From: Anticarsia gemmatalis
Taxonomy: Eukaryota; Arthropoda; Insecta; Lepidoptera; Erebidae
Reading direction: 5' to 3'
NCBI RefSeq assembly: GCF_050436995.1
Contig: NC_134751.1
Span: forward strand, 7,192,001 to 7,256,000
Length of the DNA stretch: 64,000 nt
A program made the position numbers and the translations under genes. Below are positions 55,401 to 64,000 of the stretch, piece by piece. Each line of letters begins with the position of its first letter. Position 1 is the stretch's first letter. The notes below the pieces were generated by a model. That model ran no database searches and was not told where the DNA came from. It worked only from the letters and a program-made list of their open reading frames with translations.

Positions 55401-56849
55401 TCCACAAAGGCTCGGGTTTTTACGGTAAAGTATGCGTTTATCGTAAAACCCAGGTATTTTTATTTTTCGTCCAAGTTAAGATTCATAACACGAATTATTC
55501 ATACCTCCTACATTCCTACATAGGCTACATATCTATCACAAGGAAATACCAATTCTGTCTTACGGTCTATTACCCGTGTAGTGCTATTGTACCCAAAGTA
55601 GCAGATAAATAGGCAGGTAATCTAATTCTAATTCCTTTGTTATGTCTTCATTTACATGACTATGCGCTGTTGCGCTTCATTTGAGTCTATGGACATGATT
55701 AAGTGTAGCCCGTGTAGGCCGTGTTGGTGTAGGCGTACTTAATAATGTCGTGTTGTACGGCACATTTCAATAGCGCGAGAGCACAGCTATTAGAACGTGC
55801 TCATAGAATTAATTAGCAGCCATAAATTGTCAGAGAATGTAATCATTTGTACACAGCACATTTATAGAACATGGCTTGTAAAAGGACACAAAATTAAGTG
55901 TTGAACTATGTGAGTCATAATCAGAATATAAACGATCAAAACACCTTGTACATAGCAACGAGATATTTCGACAGTTTGAGTAATTCCGTGATACATAATG
56001 TTGCAGATATTCTCACATATCTACTGGTGTTCGCTTACATAAATATTTGGCAATGGGGCGGTTTATATCCACACAATGTTCCGTTTGACGTCATCACTAA
56101 ATTCCCCAGTCTTATTTTAGGCAGATCTATCACTGCGGCTCCGAGACGTTTAATGACCAATTCCACCGGCCGCAATGAACGCAAAACATCGGGTCATGTA
56201 AATAAAGTCCTGTTTTATACAAACACTGAATGTTATCTTGATGCGGAATATTTAATCAGATTGTACAATGCAAATGTTGTCTGTCTGAATAAATTACAGC
56301 CATTTACACTGTGACATGGACGTTTACATCGGTCTTATTTAACACTGAATTTTTAATTAGTAGAAGGTTGGCCAATGTGCTTAGTACTTATCAACGCTCC
56401 TTTGCTTTAACTTTTTCTCGCGGTCTAATAAAGATAAATTATCTGAGAATAATGAAGCGTTTATTTACGTATACAGTGTGAAAAATTAGTCGAAATTTCT
56501 CAAAGCAGGCAGCATGCCAACATTAAAGTATTGCTGTTGTGAACACAAAACACAAGCTTTACTTTTTTATCGGGGTCAACGGAGACGTAGAAAGTAGCCA
56601 AAACATGAATTTTCGAGTGTCAAATTAACAGATATTATGTTATTCGTATTTCAGGTCCACGCCAAACACGAAGAGAAGTCAGACACAAAGTCGGTGTACA
56701 GAGAATACAATAGGGAATTCCTGTTGCCGAAGGGCACCAACCCTGAGGCCATCAAGTCGTCGCTGTCGCGAGACGGCGTGCTCACCGTGGAGGCGCCCCT
56801 GCCGCAGCTGGCCATCACCGACAGGAACATCCCCATCCAGAAGCACTGA
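49493..56849 (+). CDS. Hsp21.4: Small heat shock protein, Hsp21.4 type
   Basis: An ATP-independent holdase of the alpha-crystallin/Hsp20 family that keeps partly unfolded proteins soluble. Three exons, 49493-49680, 55057-55237 and 56655-56849, join in phase across GT-AG introns to give 187 residues. The order is an N-terminal region with an acidic/basic helix (about 27-55), a Ser/Thr-rich linker (60-72), an alpha-crystallin domain at about 97-170 including LKLRFDVSQYTPEEI, the conserved R-E-F at 143-145 and GVLTVEAPLP at 164-173, and a C-terminal I-P-I oligomerisation motif (182-184). Unlike most insect small Hsps, which are intronless and clustered, this one has large introns (5376 and 1417 bp) and stands alone. 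Both are known traits of the lepidopteran Hsp21.4 lineage. All domains are intact. Confidence 0.95.
51057..51064. promoter_or_regulatory. CRE palindrome in Hsp21.4 intron 1
   Basis: TGACGTCA, a consensus CREB/ATF site; function is inferred only from the motif. Confidence 0.35.
52318..52325. promoter_or_regulatory. CRE palindrome in Hsp21.4 intron 1
   Basis: Second intronic TGACGTCA, inside GGTGACGTCAACC. Confidence 0.35.
55238..56654 (+). other. Hsp21.4 intron 2
   Basis: 1417 bp from GTGAGT to TTTCAG. It contains a 138-codon open frame (55898-56314) without recognisable domains and a CRE palindrome at 56086-56093 inside that frame. Confidence 0.8.
56086..56093. promoter_or_regulatory. CRE palindrome in Hsp21.4 intron 2
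   Basis: Third TGACGTCA within the Hsp21.4 transcription unit. Confidence 0.35.
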
Positions 56850-57530
56850 GCGCGCTCGCTCGCCGTCCGATAAGACAGCAGCTATTCCATAATACTGTTA
56901 ATAATTTATTTTAATTTACGTTTTATAAATTTAAGAGAAGCAATTGGCGATATTTATTTAGAATCTTATAGAGAATCTCAAAATTAATTAACACTTTTTA
57001 ATCATTATGATCGGTCAATTAGTATTCTCGAAAATTCCAACCTTTGATATTGAGCACAGTTTGCATGATGAATGTTGCTTCCTTGACATTTGCTTTCTTG
57101 GTGAGTGCTAGGAAATTTGTATTCAAGCGATTGTTATTTTTGGTTTGTATTGGATATTACGTAATACTTTTGTGTTCGATATAAGTACATAGATCTAGAA
57201 ACACAAAAAAATATATAAAAGGAAGGGCCTAGAAAAAGGGAGCTTAAATGTGTTCACAAAAAATAATACAAAAATAGTACAACTGATACTTTGATATTAT
57301 TAAAGGCTAATTGGCGAATAGGCTATGATGACAACGACGATTGATAAAGTGTCTTATATGTATATGTACAGAAGTCCATTTTGCTTAACACAACCTGCAA
57401 TGTGCAGCGATAACAAGCACGTTATTAAATACACCAATTTAACAGCTTTTAACATACACATTTATATTTTAGTACAAACAGTTGTTACGAATGTTTTAGA
57501 TGTCAATAAAATATAAAAAGCTTTTAGTTT
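56850..57530 (+). other. Hsp21.4 3' untranslated region (probable)
   Basis: Non-coding, AT-rich sequence running from the stop codon to an AATAAA at 57505-57510, which is the first well-placed canonical signal. Length is inferred. Confidence 0.5.
57505..57510 (+). terminator. Polyadenylation signal of Hsp21.4
   Basis: AATAAA about 660 bp past the stop codon, followed by a T-rich stretch. Confidence 0.5.
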
Positions 57531-58049
57531 TTTGATTTATTTTCACCTCTATGCAAGATTACGTGAGTATTAAAATACGTTATTATTTTTCGGAGAAATA
57601 TGGAACGATTCCCATACATTTCATATCAAACTTCCAACTTGAAAGGAAGTCATAAGACTAGAGTTTGTTTAACACAGTTATCATTTTATCACAATATCTT
57701 TTTGATTCTTCAATTGCATATTATAAATTACAATTACACAGTTACAACGCAACAAGCGTACAAGTAACTACTTACTGTAGGCAGTAAATCAAATACCTGC
57801 AATTAAATATGCAGGTATGTGTATAATTTATAGGTAGCTACGTGTTTCACAAGGAAAATACATAGGAAAAATATACAATTACTTGAATTAATTAATATGC
57901 TCATTGTTGTAGGTTCGCAATTAGTGTTCCTGGGTTTGTCCTTAATATTATCACTTATTACCAGAAAATTAATTAGTGTGGTGCATAGAATAATAATGTA
58001 AATTAGGTATGTACCTAGTCTGTTTATAATGAGTTCTTATTCAGGTTTC

Positions 58050-58093
58050 AAGGAAAACCTAAGGTGAAGTTTATCCTTGAAGAGGTTTTCCTT
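58050..58093. repeat. Imperfect hairpin
   Basis: AAGGAAAACCT (58050-58060) pairs exactly with AGGTTTTCCTT (58083-58093). An inner AAGG/CCTT pair extends the stem around a short loop. Function unknown. Confidence 0.7.
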
Positions 58094-58994
58094 ACATCAT
58101 TAAGAAATAATGTCAAACGTCTATAAAGTATTGATTCTTAACTAAGGTATATTTAAGCTGACTATAGAAAAAAGACAGAGGTTCTGAATACATAACAATT
58201 TTTCTATGTATCACAATAAGTTCAAGTCACGTAGACATATATAGAAAAAAAAAACTATATTTTTTCATACAAAGGTCAAAGGTTTATTTATCAAAGAAAT
58301 CTATATACTTACATTACAATTTCTTCTTAATATAAACAGCCGATCAGCGTCAGCAAAAATTTACGATTCAAGCCACGATTAAAATAGATTTTCGCGGTTA
58401 ATTCACGCATTTAGAATCGAAACACATAAGAGAACGGTGGTATTGAACTCGATGCAAATCACGTGACTATTATGTCAACGGAAAAGCGTATTTTTATGGC
58501 TCTTTTAATACAAACTTAAGGAAACGGTTAGAAATAGGACCGTTATACCAGTAATACCTACTTGCTATTATAGTCCGACAAATTGGTAGAGAGACTTGAC
58601 ATGCACTATCTAGATTGAAATAAAATAATCGTTTTGTATCAAATAGGTCACCAAGCCGAGTCACTGATGTTCTAAATTCTTAATTTCGTATATTTCCAAC
58701 AGTCATTATCCCTGGATACAAGGCTCTCTACTAAGTTGTTGGACTATACGTATGAACTAGTATGAAGGTATGACGTTACTCCGTGTTTGGGTAAACCGGA
58801 CGAAGCGCTGACTCACAAGCAACAAACCATTGCGCAACTATTTGTACCACAAAATAAAAGGCCATTGTTTGAACGACTGCTGAACACACAATTACAAATA
58901 CAATCGACTGACTTTTTCTATATCAGTGAAAGAGTACAATGCAGTAATATAACATGTATAGTAAGTATATAGTTACTTAAATAATGTTAAAGAA

Positions 58995-59290
58995 AAGTTT
59001 GAAGTTCGGTTCGGCCATACATAAATAATATAATCTATTATAGCATTTTAAGAATTTCCAGACCAAAATTTCGACGCTACTTTAGAAAAATCCAGGAATC
59101 GAATTCGTAGACATTAGGTTTCGTGGTTCGTGGCACTGTTCGGCCATACATAAATTACCGATTACAAATTTCCTGACCGAATACTAAGATGGTCTTTTTG
59201 CCCAAGCAAGTAATCAAATTCATAGACCTCGTGATCCGAAGTTACTTCTAGGTACCACTTAGACCAGAGAGTTATAAATGTAGACATAAA
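58995..59290 (-). mobile_element. Two diverged tandem SINE-like units
   Basis: The segment starting TCGGCCATACATAAAT near 59010 recurs near 59140, an offset of about 129 bp. In both units a degenerate minus-strand B-box (such as GAATTCGATTCC) and a GGGCAAAAAG-like stretch in the second resemble a common lepidopteran tRNA-derived SINE. The divergence shows they are old. Confidence 0.4.
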
Positions 59291-59490
59291 TAATCTGACC
59301 TACTTAGCTTTGGGGAGGATGTCACGTTTATATTTTTGTCATGAATTACCAGGCGCCAGAACACTTGAAACAATGAACCAAATGTTCTAAGAATAAAAGA
59401 AGTTACGAATATGACTAATGACCATATTCCTTATGGAGACGAAGAGCGGCCTTAAAAAGAGTTTAGACTCTAAAAGATTACATACCTACT

Positions 59491-59716
59491 TTTTTTTATG
59501 CGATATAAAAAGACAACTCCCGCAATAAGAATTGCTCTTGTGTCGCGGGGACTTTTACAATCATACAAACAACGGCTACAAAGTACAACCAGACCCGAAA
59601 CAATTATTTGTGCTCGTTAACTGTTCCTTGTGGAAATCGAACCCACGAGTGCCCACGACCTCCCAACGCAATGGCAGCGGCGTGGTGACCTAAACCCCTG
59701 CGCCACGGAGGAAGCC
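59491..59716 (-). mobile_element. tRNA-derived SINE, nearly full length
   Basis: On the minus strand an A-box-like GTGGCGCAGGGGTTTAGG and a B-box GGGTTCGATTTCC form a tRNA-like head. A unique body follows, and an A-rich tail (T-run at 59491-59497 on the plus strand) closes it. The lack of a paired acceptor stem argues against a true tRNA gene. Confidence 0.7.
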
Positions 59717-62522
59717 CATACATAAAATCACAGTCCAGAGAACATCACTTGGGACTATCCTTACAAAACTTTCCTTTCTTCATTCACATCCATATAATAA
59801 CTCATACAGGACGATTACCAATACTACGCCCCTAATCTTTTTGCAAGACTTCACCGATATGATCCGTATATCAAGTAGTCAAGATCTACAATATTAAAAT
59901 GTCTTTTTTCAATTAAAGGAGATATAAATGTAATGCGACAACGACTTTAAGTCCATGTGGTACGCATCTGTAGCAGGATTTCCGTTCAAAGCAAAAAATA
60001 AATGACAGTTATAATGAGCCAGGGTTTATTTTAATTACAGATAGGTACGTCTGAGTACAAAATATAAACTAATTTGAAATTACTAGTGACATCTTTACGT
60101 TCCGCAAGGTACGTTTTTGCAGGAGGTATGTTTCGCATATATGCAGAGCCGATCTAAAGACCACCAGCAAATACACAGTTAGTAGTTGATGTAATGAATT
60201 CCAAGGAAATATTTCAAAATGACGTATTATTATGGAAACACCACCAGGCATTGACTTTTGCTCGGCTCGTATCCATTTGATCACTTTAGTCTTTATTTTA
60301 ATGTTACTACAGTCTAAATAAGTACTTAACTACACACGTCATCAGCTAATAGCTGAACAAGATGATACATAAAAGTTAACTATTTTATTTTTCGGTATGC
60401 GGTACAGATCCGGTGTACCAATTGACGACTTGGCAAGCTGTTAATACTGGCTGGCACAAACGAATATCAACAACGATTACAAGTGAAAACAGCGTGGAAA
60501 TTGATGTTTGTTTTATCTAGGCGCTAAACCGACTAAAACATTTCATGCAACGAAATCCATCATTCATCAAGTTTTTTTGGCAATGAGCGTAGATTGTCTC
60601 AAACGCATTTCTAGACGCTGACTCTAACACTACTTTTAGACGGGAATTTGTAAAACTCGTCAAATGTGGTCAAGTTACCAATTAATGTCTGATGAAGTCA
60701 TTTAGACAACAACAACAAGTTTTAATTTTGTTTATCTGAGATCATTCCAATTATAGGCAACGATAAGATTGCTTCTAATTAACAGGCGGTAGAGCAAACA
60801 TTTACCTAATTTACATGCGGAACCACTCCGTACGCGTCTTAGTAAGGGCATAGAATCACGAAATACGTAGATACAAGCAATTTGAAGATATAGATAGTGG
60901 GTATATAAGGAAGTTTCGAAACAGATGACTGCAACATTGCACACGGCGCATTAATGCACAGATGGACACATCCTACGCACCCTAAGTATGAATAATGAAC
61001 ACAAATGACGCACAATTAATTATAAACAAGTTCTAATTAATGCCGGCTAAGTCCCAAATGCATGACTACAGGTGACAAGGACGAGAATGACAACTGGTGG
61101 CAACTGACAGTCGTAATTTTCAATCTAGAATGATGTGCAGTGATGCACGCCTGAATAAATGAATTATAACCGGAATATATGCATTACAAAAGTAGGCCGA
61201 CTAGGCCATTTGATGGCATCATTCATTCAGTGCGAGTTGCATTTATAAATGGGTTTTATATTTGAAATAAGTAGATTGTAATACTGCTGTAAGACGTTGA
61301 TGTATTTAGGAGCTCTTCGTAAAACATACAATCATAAAATTAACTCGTTTCTAGGCCTTGTTGTATCATGTTTTACACAATGCTCGCGCGGCAAAGATGT
61401 TACAAAAATAGGTGGATTTGTATGCCCTTCAAACAAAATATTTGCATTCATAACGAACGAGTCACGAACAACACAATGTCAGCGTAATGTTACACAGTTT
61501 AGAAAAAAATCACACAAGCATTTGGCAAAAACTGTGTTTTTTGTGATTACCTATGTGTATATTTTTTTACAAGACAGGTGCTTTATCACATTTTTTTTTG
61601 TTTTAATAAATTGGCATTGTCAAATGTTGAAAATATTTCGAAAAAACGATTTATTTAAAATCCACGGGCAAGTTAAGAACGTTTAAAGTCGAGGTGCCTT
61701 TGCATTTTATGCATATTTCTGTCAATTTGTTATTCTGGAGTTCAAATGTATTGTATGAACGGTGTTTGAGCAATGAAGAGAAAGTCCGTTATTGATTGCA
61801 GTGCAATGAATCTGACCACTGACCGTTACAGCTTAATACTCGTATAAACGATTAAATCATAAATTCTAATGGTTTGTTTCCGTGGTAGTAATTTATCATG
61901 ATGATAGCTTTTGTTAGTACAAATATAGGTATTTATACACTCACAGACGAGTTGATAAATGATGATTACGCAGACCAAGCAAGTAAAGCTGTTCGCGCTT
62001 TTTCTTAATAGTGCATCATAGATCTATAGTAAGAGATCCAATGTTAGTATTTTTTATTAAATGTGTCATTGACCTCTTTATGACTGGGTGAATCTAACCT
62101 GTGGTGCTACAAGTATAACCCTGTCCTAAATGCCGATTAAAATGGCATTGAAATGCGCGATGATTATGAGTAACTGAATTCACAAGACTTACTACGAATC
62201 TACTCAGAAATTAAGTCCGCGCCAAGGATTGCTTACCTCATGCTTTGTATTCTGACCTACAAAATGAGATGCCACTTTGTGATAAATGAAACAATAATAA
62301 TTGAACCTGCCTGCAGGACTTTAATAAGTAAGTATTGAAACTGATTAGAGAGAGAAAAATGAAGGTTAACTTTCATAGTAATTAGTTGGTATCCCTCATA
62401 CCTCACATCAGAAAATAAGTCGTAAATAAAAATTTGATAAATATAATATATATATACCTGATACAATCTATCTTTTTTCAGAGCAGTGTTACGAAAGCAA
62501 ATTAATACTGACAGGAACAACA

Positions 62523-62528
62523 TTTATT
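62523..62528 (-). terminator. Polyadenylation signal, unknown gene
   Basis: AATAAA on the minus strand only about 15 bases past the stop codon of the unknown gene. Confidence 0.4.
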
Positions 62529-62542
62529 TCACAACAACAATA

Positions 62543-63633
62543 TTATTTTTTGAGAAAGTTTATAAAAATATTTTTGGCGTGGTACGCGAGTAAACCTAGA
62601 GACATGACGACCAATGCTTGCGTGACGTATTCTTTGGCTATTTCGTGCACTGTCTTCTCCCTGATCAGATCCGCTGGTTCCGGGTTCCTTCGAACTATCT
62701 GAAATGTACAAGGCAAAGATATTCCTGTAGCAGGTTTTTTGCGGTGAGTTACATAGTGGCTTAAAGCTTAAAACTTTAATTATTGATCACCTTTATCTCG
62801 AAGAAAAAGGATACGAAACGATAACAAAAAAAATGCTTAATGCCATCCAACCCGCAATGGTCCAGTGTGCTAGACTCAAGGTTTAATCCTTTCCTCAATG
62901 CGGGAGGAAGCGCTTACCCAGCAGTAAGAGATAGTAAGAGATTTTAAATAATCCATGAAAGTACTTAGTATTATCTATACTAATATTATAAAGCTGAAGA
63001 GTTTGTTTGTTTGTTTGTTTGTTTGTTTGAACGCGCTAATCTCAGGAACTACTGGTCCGATTTGAAAAATTCTTTCAGTGTGAGATAGTCCATTTATCGA
63101 GGAAGGTTATAGGCTATATATCATCACGCTACTACCAATTTGAAAAGAGTACCAGTGAAAAATGTTACAAAAACGGGGGAAATTTTGACCCATTCTCTCT
63201 TATGTGACGCAAGCGAAGTTGCGCGGGTCAGCTAGTACACCATAAAGTCGACGTGACTCATTTAGCCTATTGAAAACCAGTGTTTTCAACTTTCGCAACA
63301 GCAGAATATAAAAGACATTAGACATTTATCAACACTCTTTAATATAAAAGAGACTAACAATAAGAAAATACAGACCAGCAACCTTATGAATTCCTGTTAC
63401 CCACCTTATTGAGTCTTCTCTTCATAATTTTACTTTCCCTTCTAATGTTATTGATGTTATTGAGCAGTTTCTTAGCAACACTCTTTACTTTAAGAAGCGT
63501 TGGCGAGTCGGGCGGCTCAAACTTTATTTTGTTCTGAATCCTGTTGTATTCACGCAACGAGTATTGCAAAGTTGCTTCTAATATATAAATTTGTTGCAAA
63601 TGAGTGCCTAATGTCGTCAGACATTCTAATACA
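62543..63633 (-). CDS. Unrecognised protein with probable C-terminal membrane anchor (3' part)
   Basis: Two exons join in phase: 63405-63633 (acceptor TTACAG, donor GTGGGT) and 62543-62698 (acceptor TTTCAG, stop TAA). Together they encode about 127 residues. The first exon gives a basic, coiled-coil-like helix (starting VLECLTTLGTHLQQIYILEA, then KVKSVAKKLLNNINNIRRES). The last begins IVRRNPEPADL and ends with a hydrophobic segment, YVTQALVVMSLGLLAYHA, followed by a short basic tail. That architecture suggests a tail-anchored membrane protein. The exon begins at codon phase 1, so at least one more exon lies upstream, either after 63633 in this window or beyond its end. I do not recognise the family. 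Intact splice signals and codon continuity support a real gene. A Helitron copy and a LINE relic lie in the intron. Confidence 0.65.
62841..62930 (+). mobile_element. LINE/SINE 3'-end relic
   Basis: A segment resembling the 3' end shared by many lepidopteran non-LTR elements (GCCATCCAACCCGCAATGG ... GGGAGGAAGCGCTTACCCAGCAGT). It is diverged and has no coding sequence. Confidence 0.5.
62974..63235 (+). mobile_element. Short non-autonomous Helitron, second copy
   Basis: It begins A|TCTATACTAATATTATAAAG, has a (GTTT)n tract and ends with a CGCAA/TTGCG hairpin, then CAGCTAG before T. It is about 262 bp and aligns throughout with 37677-37948. It lies inside an intron of the unknown tail-anchored gene. 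The 3' CTAG is the canonical end. Confidence 0.9.
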
Positions 63634-63710
63634 CTGTAATATAAAAAATAAACATAACATTACAACAGGATAAATGAACAAAAACTGATGTTTTTCATTT
63701 CACACTTAGC

Positions 63711-63830
63711 TTTAGGTACAAGATCGACCGACGATTTTGTAAGGGTCACTGGAGATGGGACTTGCCGTGGCATTCTGTAGGGGAGGCTAATATCCAGCAA
63801 TGGACTCTCGGCAGATAATATATAATGATT
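63711..63830 (+). mobile_element. Non-LTR retrotransposon 3' tail
   Basis: The segment GGGGAGGCTAATATCCAGCA ATGGACT and the trailing GATAATATATAATGATT resemble the 3' end of a widespread lepidopteran LINE family, normally ending in a GATGAT-like repeat. It is 5'-truncated with no reverse transcriptase present. Confidence 0.6.
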
Positions 63831-64000
63831 TGGTAGGTACGTGTTTCGCTACTGTTTTATAAAATGTTTTTCCATTCATTCTCAAACGTGGGCCCTAAAA
63901 CTGTCGTGAATTTAGGTTCTAACACGTTACTCTATAGTAATAATTGCGCAAAAATTATTTTTAATATGTCTATGCATTAAATTTTCTAAAAGTCACTGTG

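Larger units (their letters stand above)
57531..62522. other. Gene-free stretch 3' of Hsp21.4
   Basis: No gene recognised. It holds SINE relics (58995-59290, 59491-59716) and a hairpin (58050-58093). A 129-codon frame at 61297-61686 has no recognisable domain or splice context. Confidence 0.5.

Noticed and set aside
59620..59716. Possible tRNA gene on the minus strand
   Set aside because: A-box and B-box are present, but an acceptor stem does not pair and the sequence continues into a SINE body with an A-rich tail.
61297..61686. 129-codon frame near the right end
   Set aside because: It has low-complexity, AT-driven composition, no domain, no splice context and no upstream or downstream partner exons.

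Overview
The window is eukaryotic nuclear DNA, almost certainly from a moth or butterfly (Lepidoptera). It is AT-rich and has no long uninterrupted reading frames. Its genes are split by GT-AG introns. It carries lepidopteran-type Helitrons (5' TC, 3' CTAG/CTAA next to a short CGCAA/TTGCG hairpin), tRNA-derived SINE relics, LINE 3' tails and tracts of the GTAGGTAC type. The small heat shock protein closely resembles the intron-containing Hsp21.4 type described from silkworm.

Layout: 1-13.0 kb is gene-free, AT-rich and dotted with short GC-rich islands. 13.03-14.77 kb is a probable Helitron carrying a 740-bp palindromic insertion with TA target-site duplications. 14.8-31.5 kb is again gene-free and holds a 472-bp fold-back element, a Lepidoptera-type repeat, a SINE, a 59-bp triplet repeat and a perfect 22-bp-stem hairpin. 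31.59-33.19 kb is a 1.6-kb palindrome made from two defective Tc1/mariner-like copies facing each other.

35.9-39.85 kb (minus strand) is a complete ten-exon CCT2 gene (chaperonin TCP-1 beta). It is head to head with an intronless-coding synaptobrevin/VAMP gene at 40.58-40.95 kb (plus strand). The roughly 720 bp between them holds a perfect CRE palindrome. 42-49 kb shows no gene. 49.49-56.85 kb (plus) is a three-exon small heat shock protein gene with a 5.4-kb first intron. 57.5-62.5 kb is gene-free with SINE relics. 62.54-63.63 kb (minus) holds the last two visible exons of an unrecognised gene whose product ends in a probable C-terminal membrane anchor; its 5' part lies beyond the window.

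CCT2 (cytosolic folding of actin and tubulin), synaptobrevin (vesicle fusion) and Hsp21.4 (holdase chaperone) are not a pathway. They are housekeeping neighbours in an otherwise repeat-rich stretch. The most unusual content is structural: three large palindromic elements of different origin, and palindromic CRE sites in the synaptobrevin/CCT2 spacer and in the Hsp21.4 introns. I found no convincing new multigene system.
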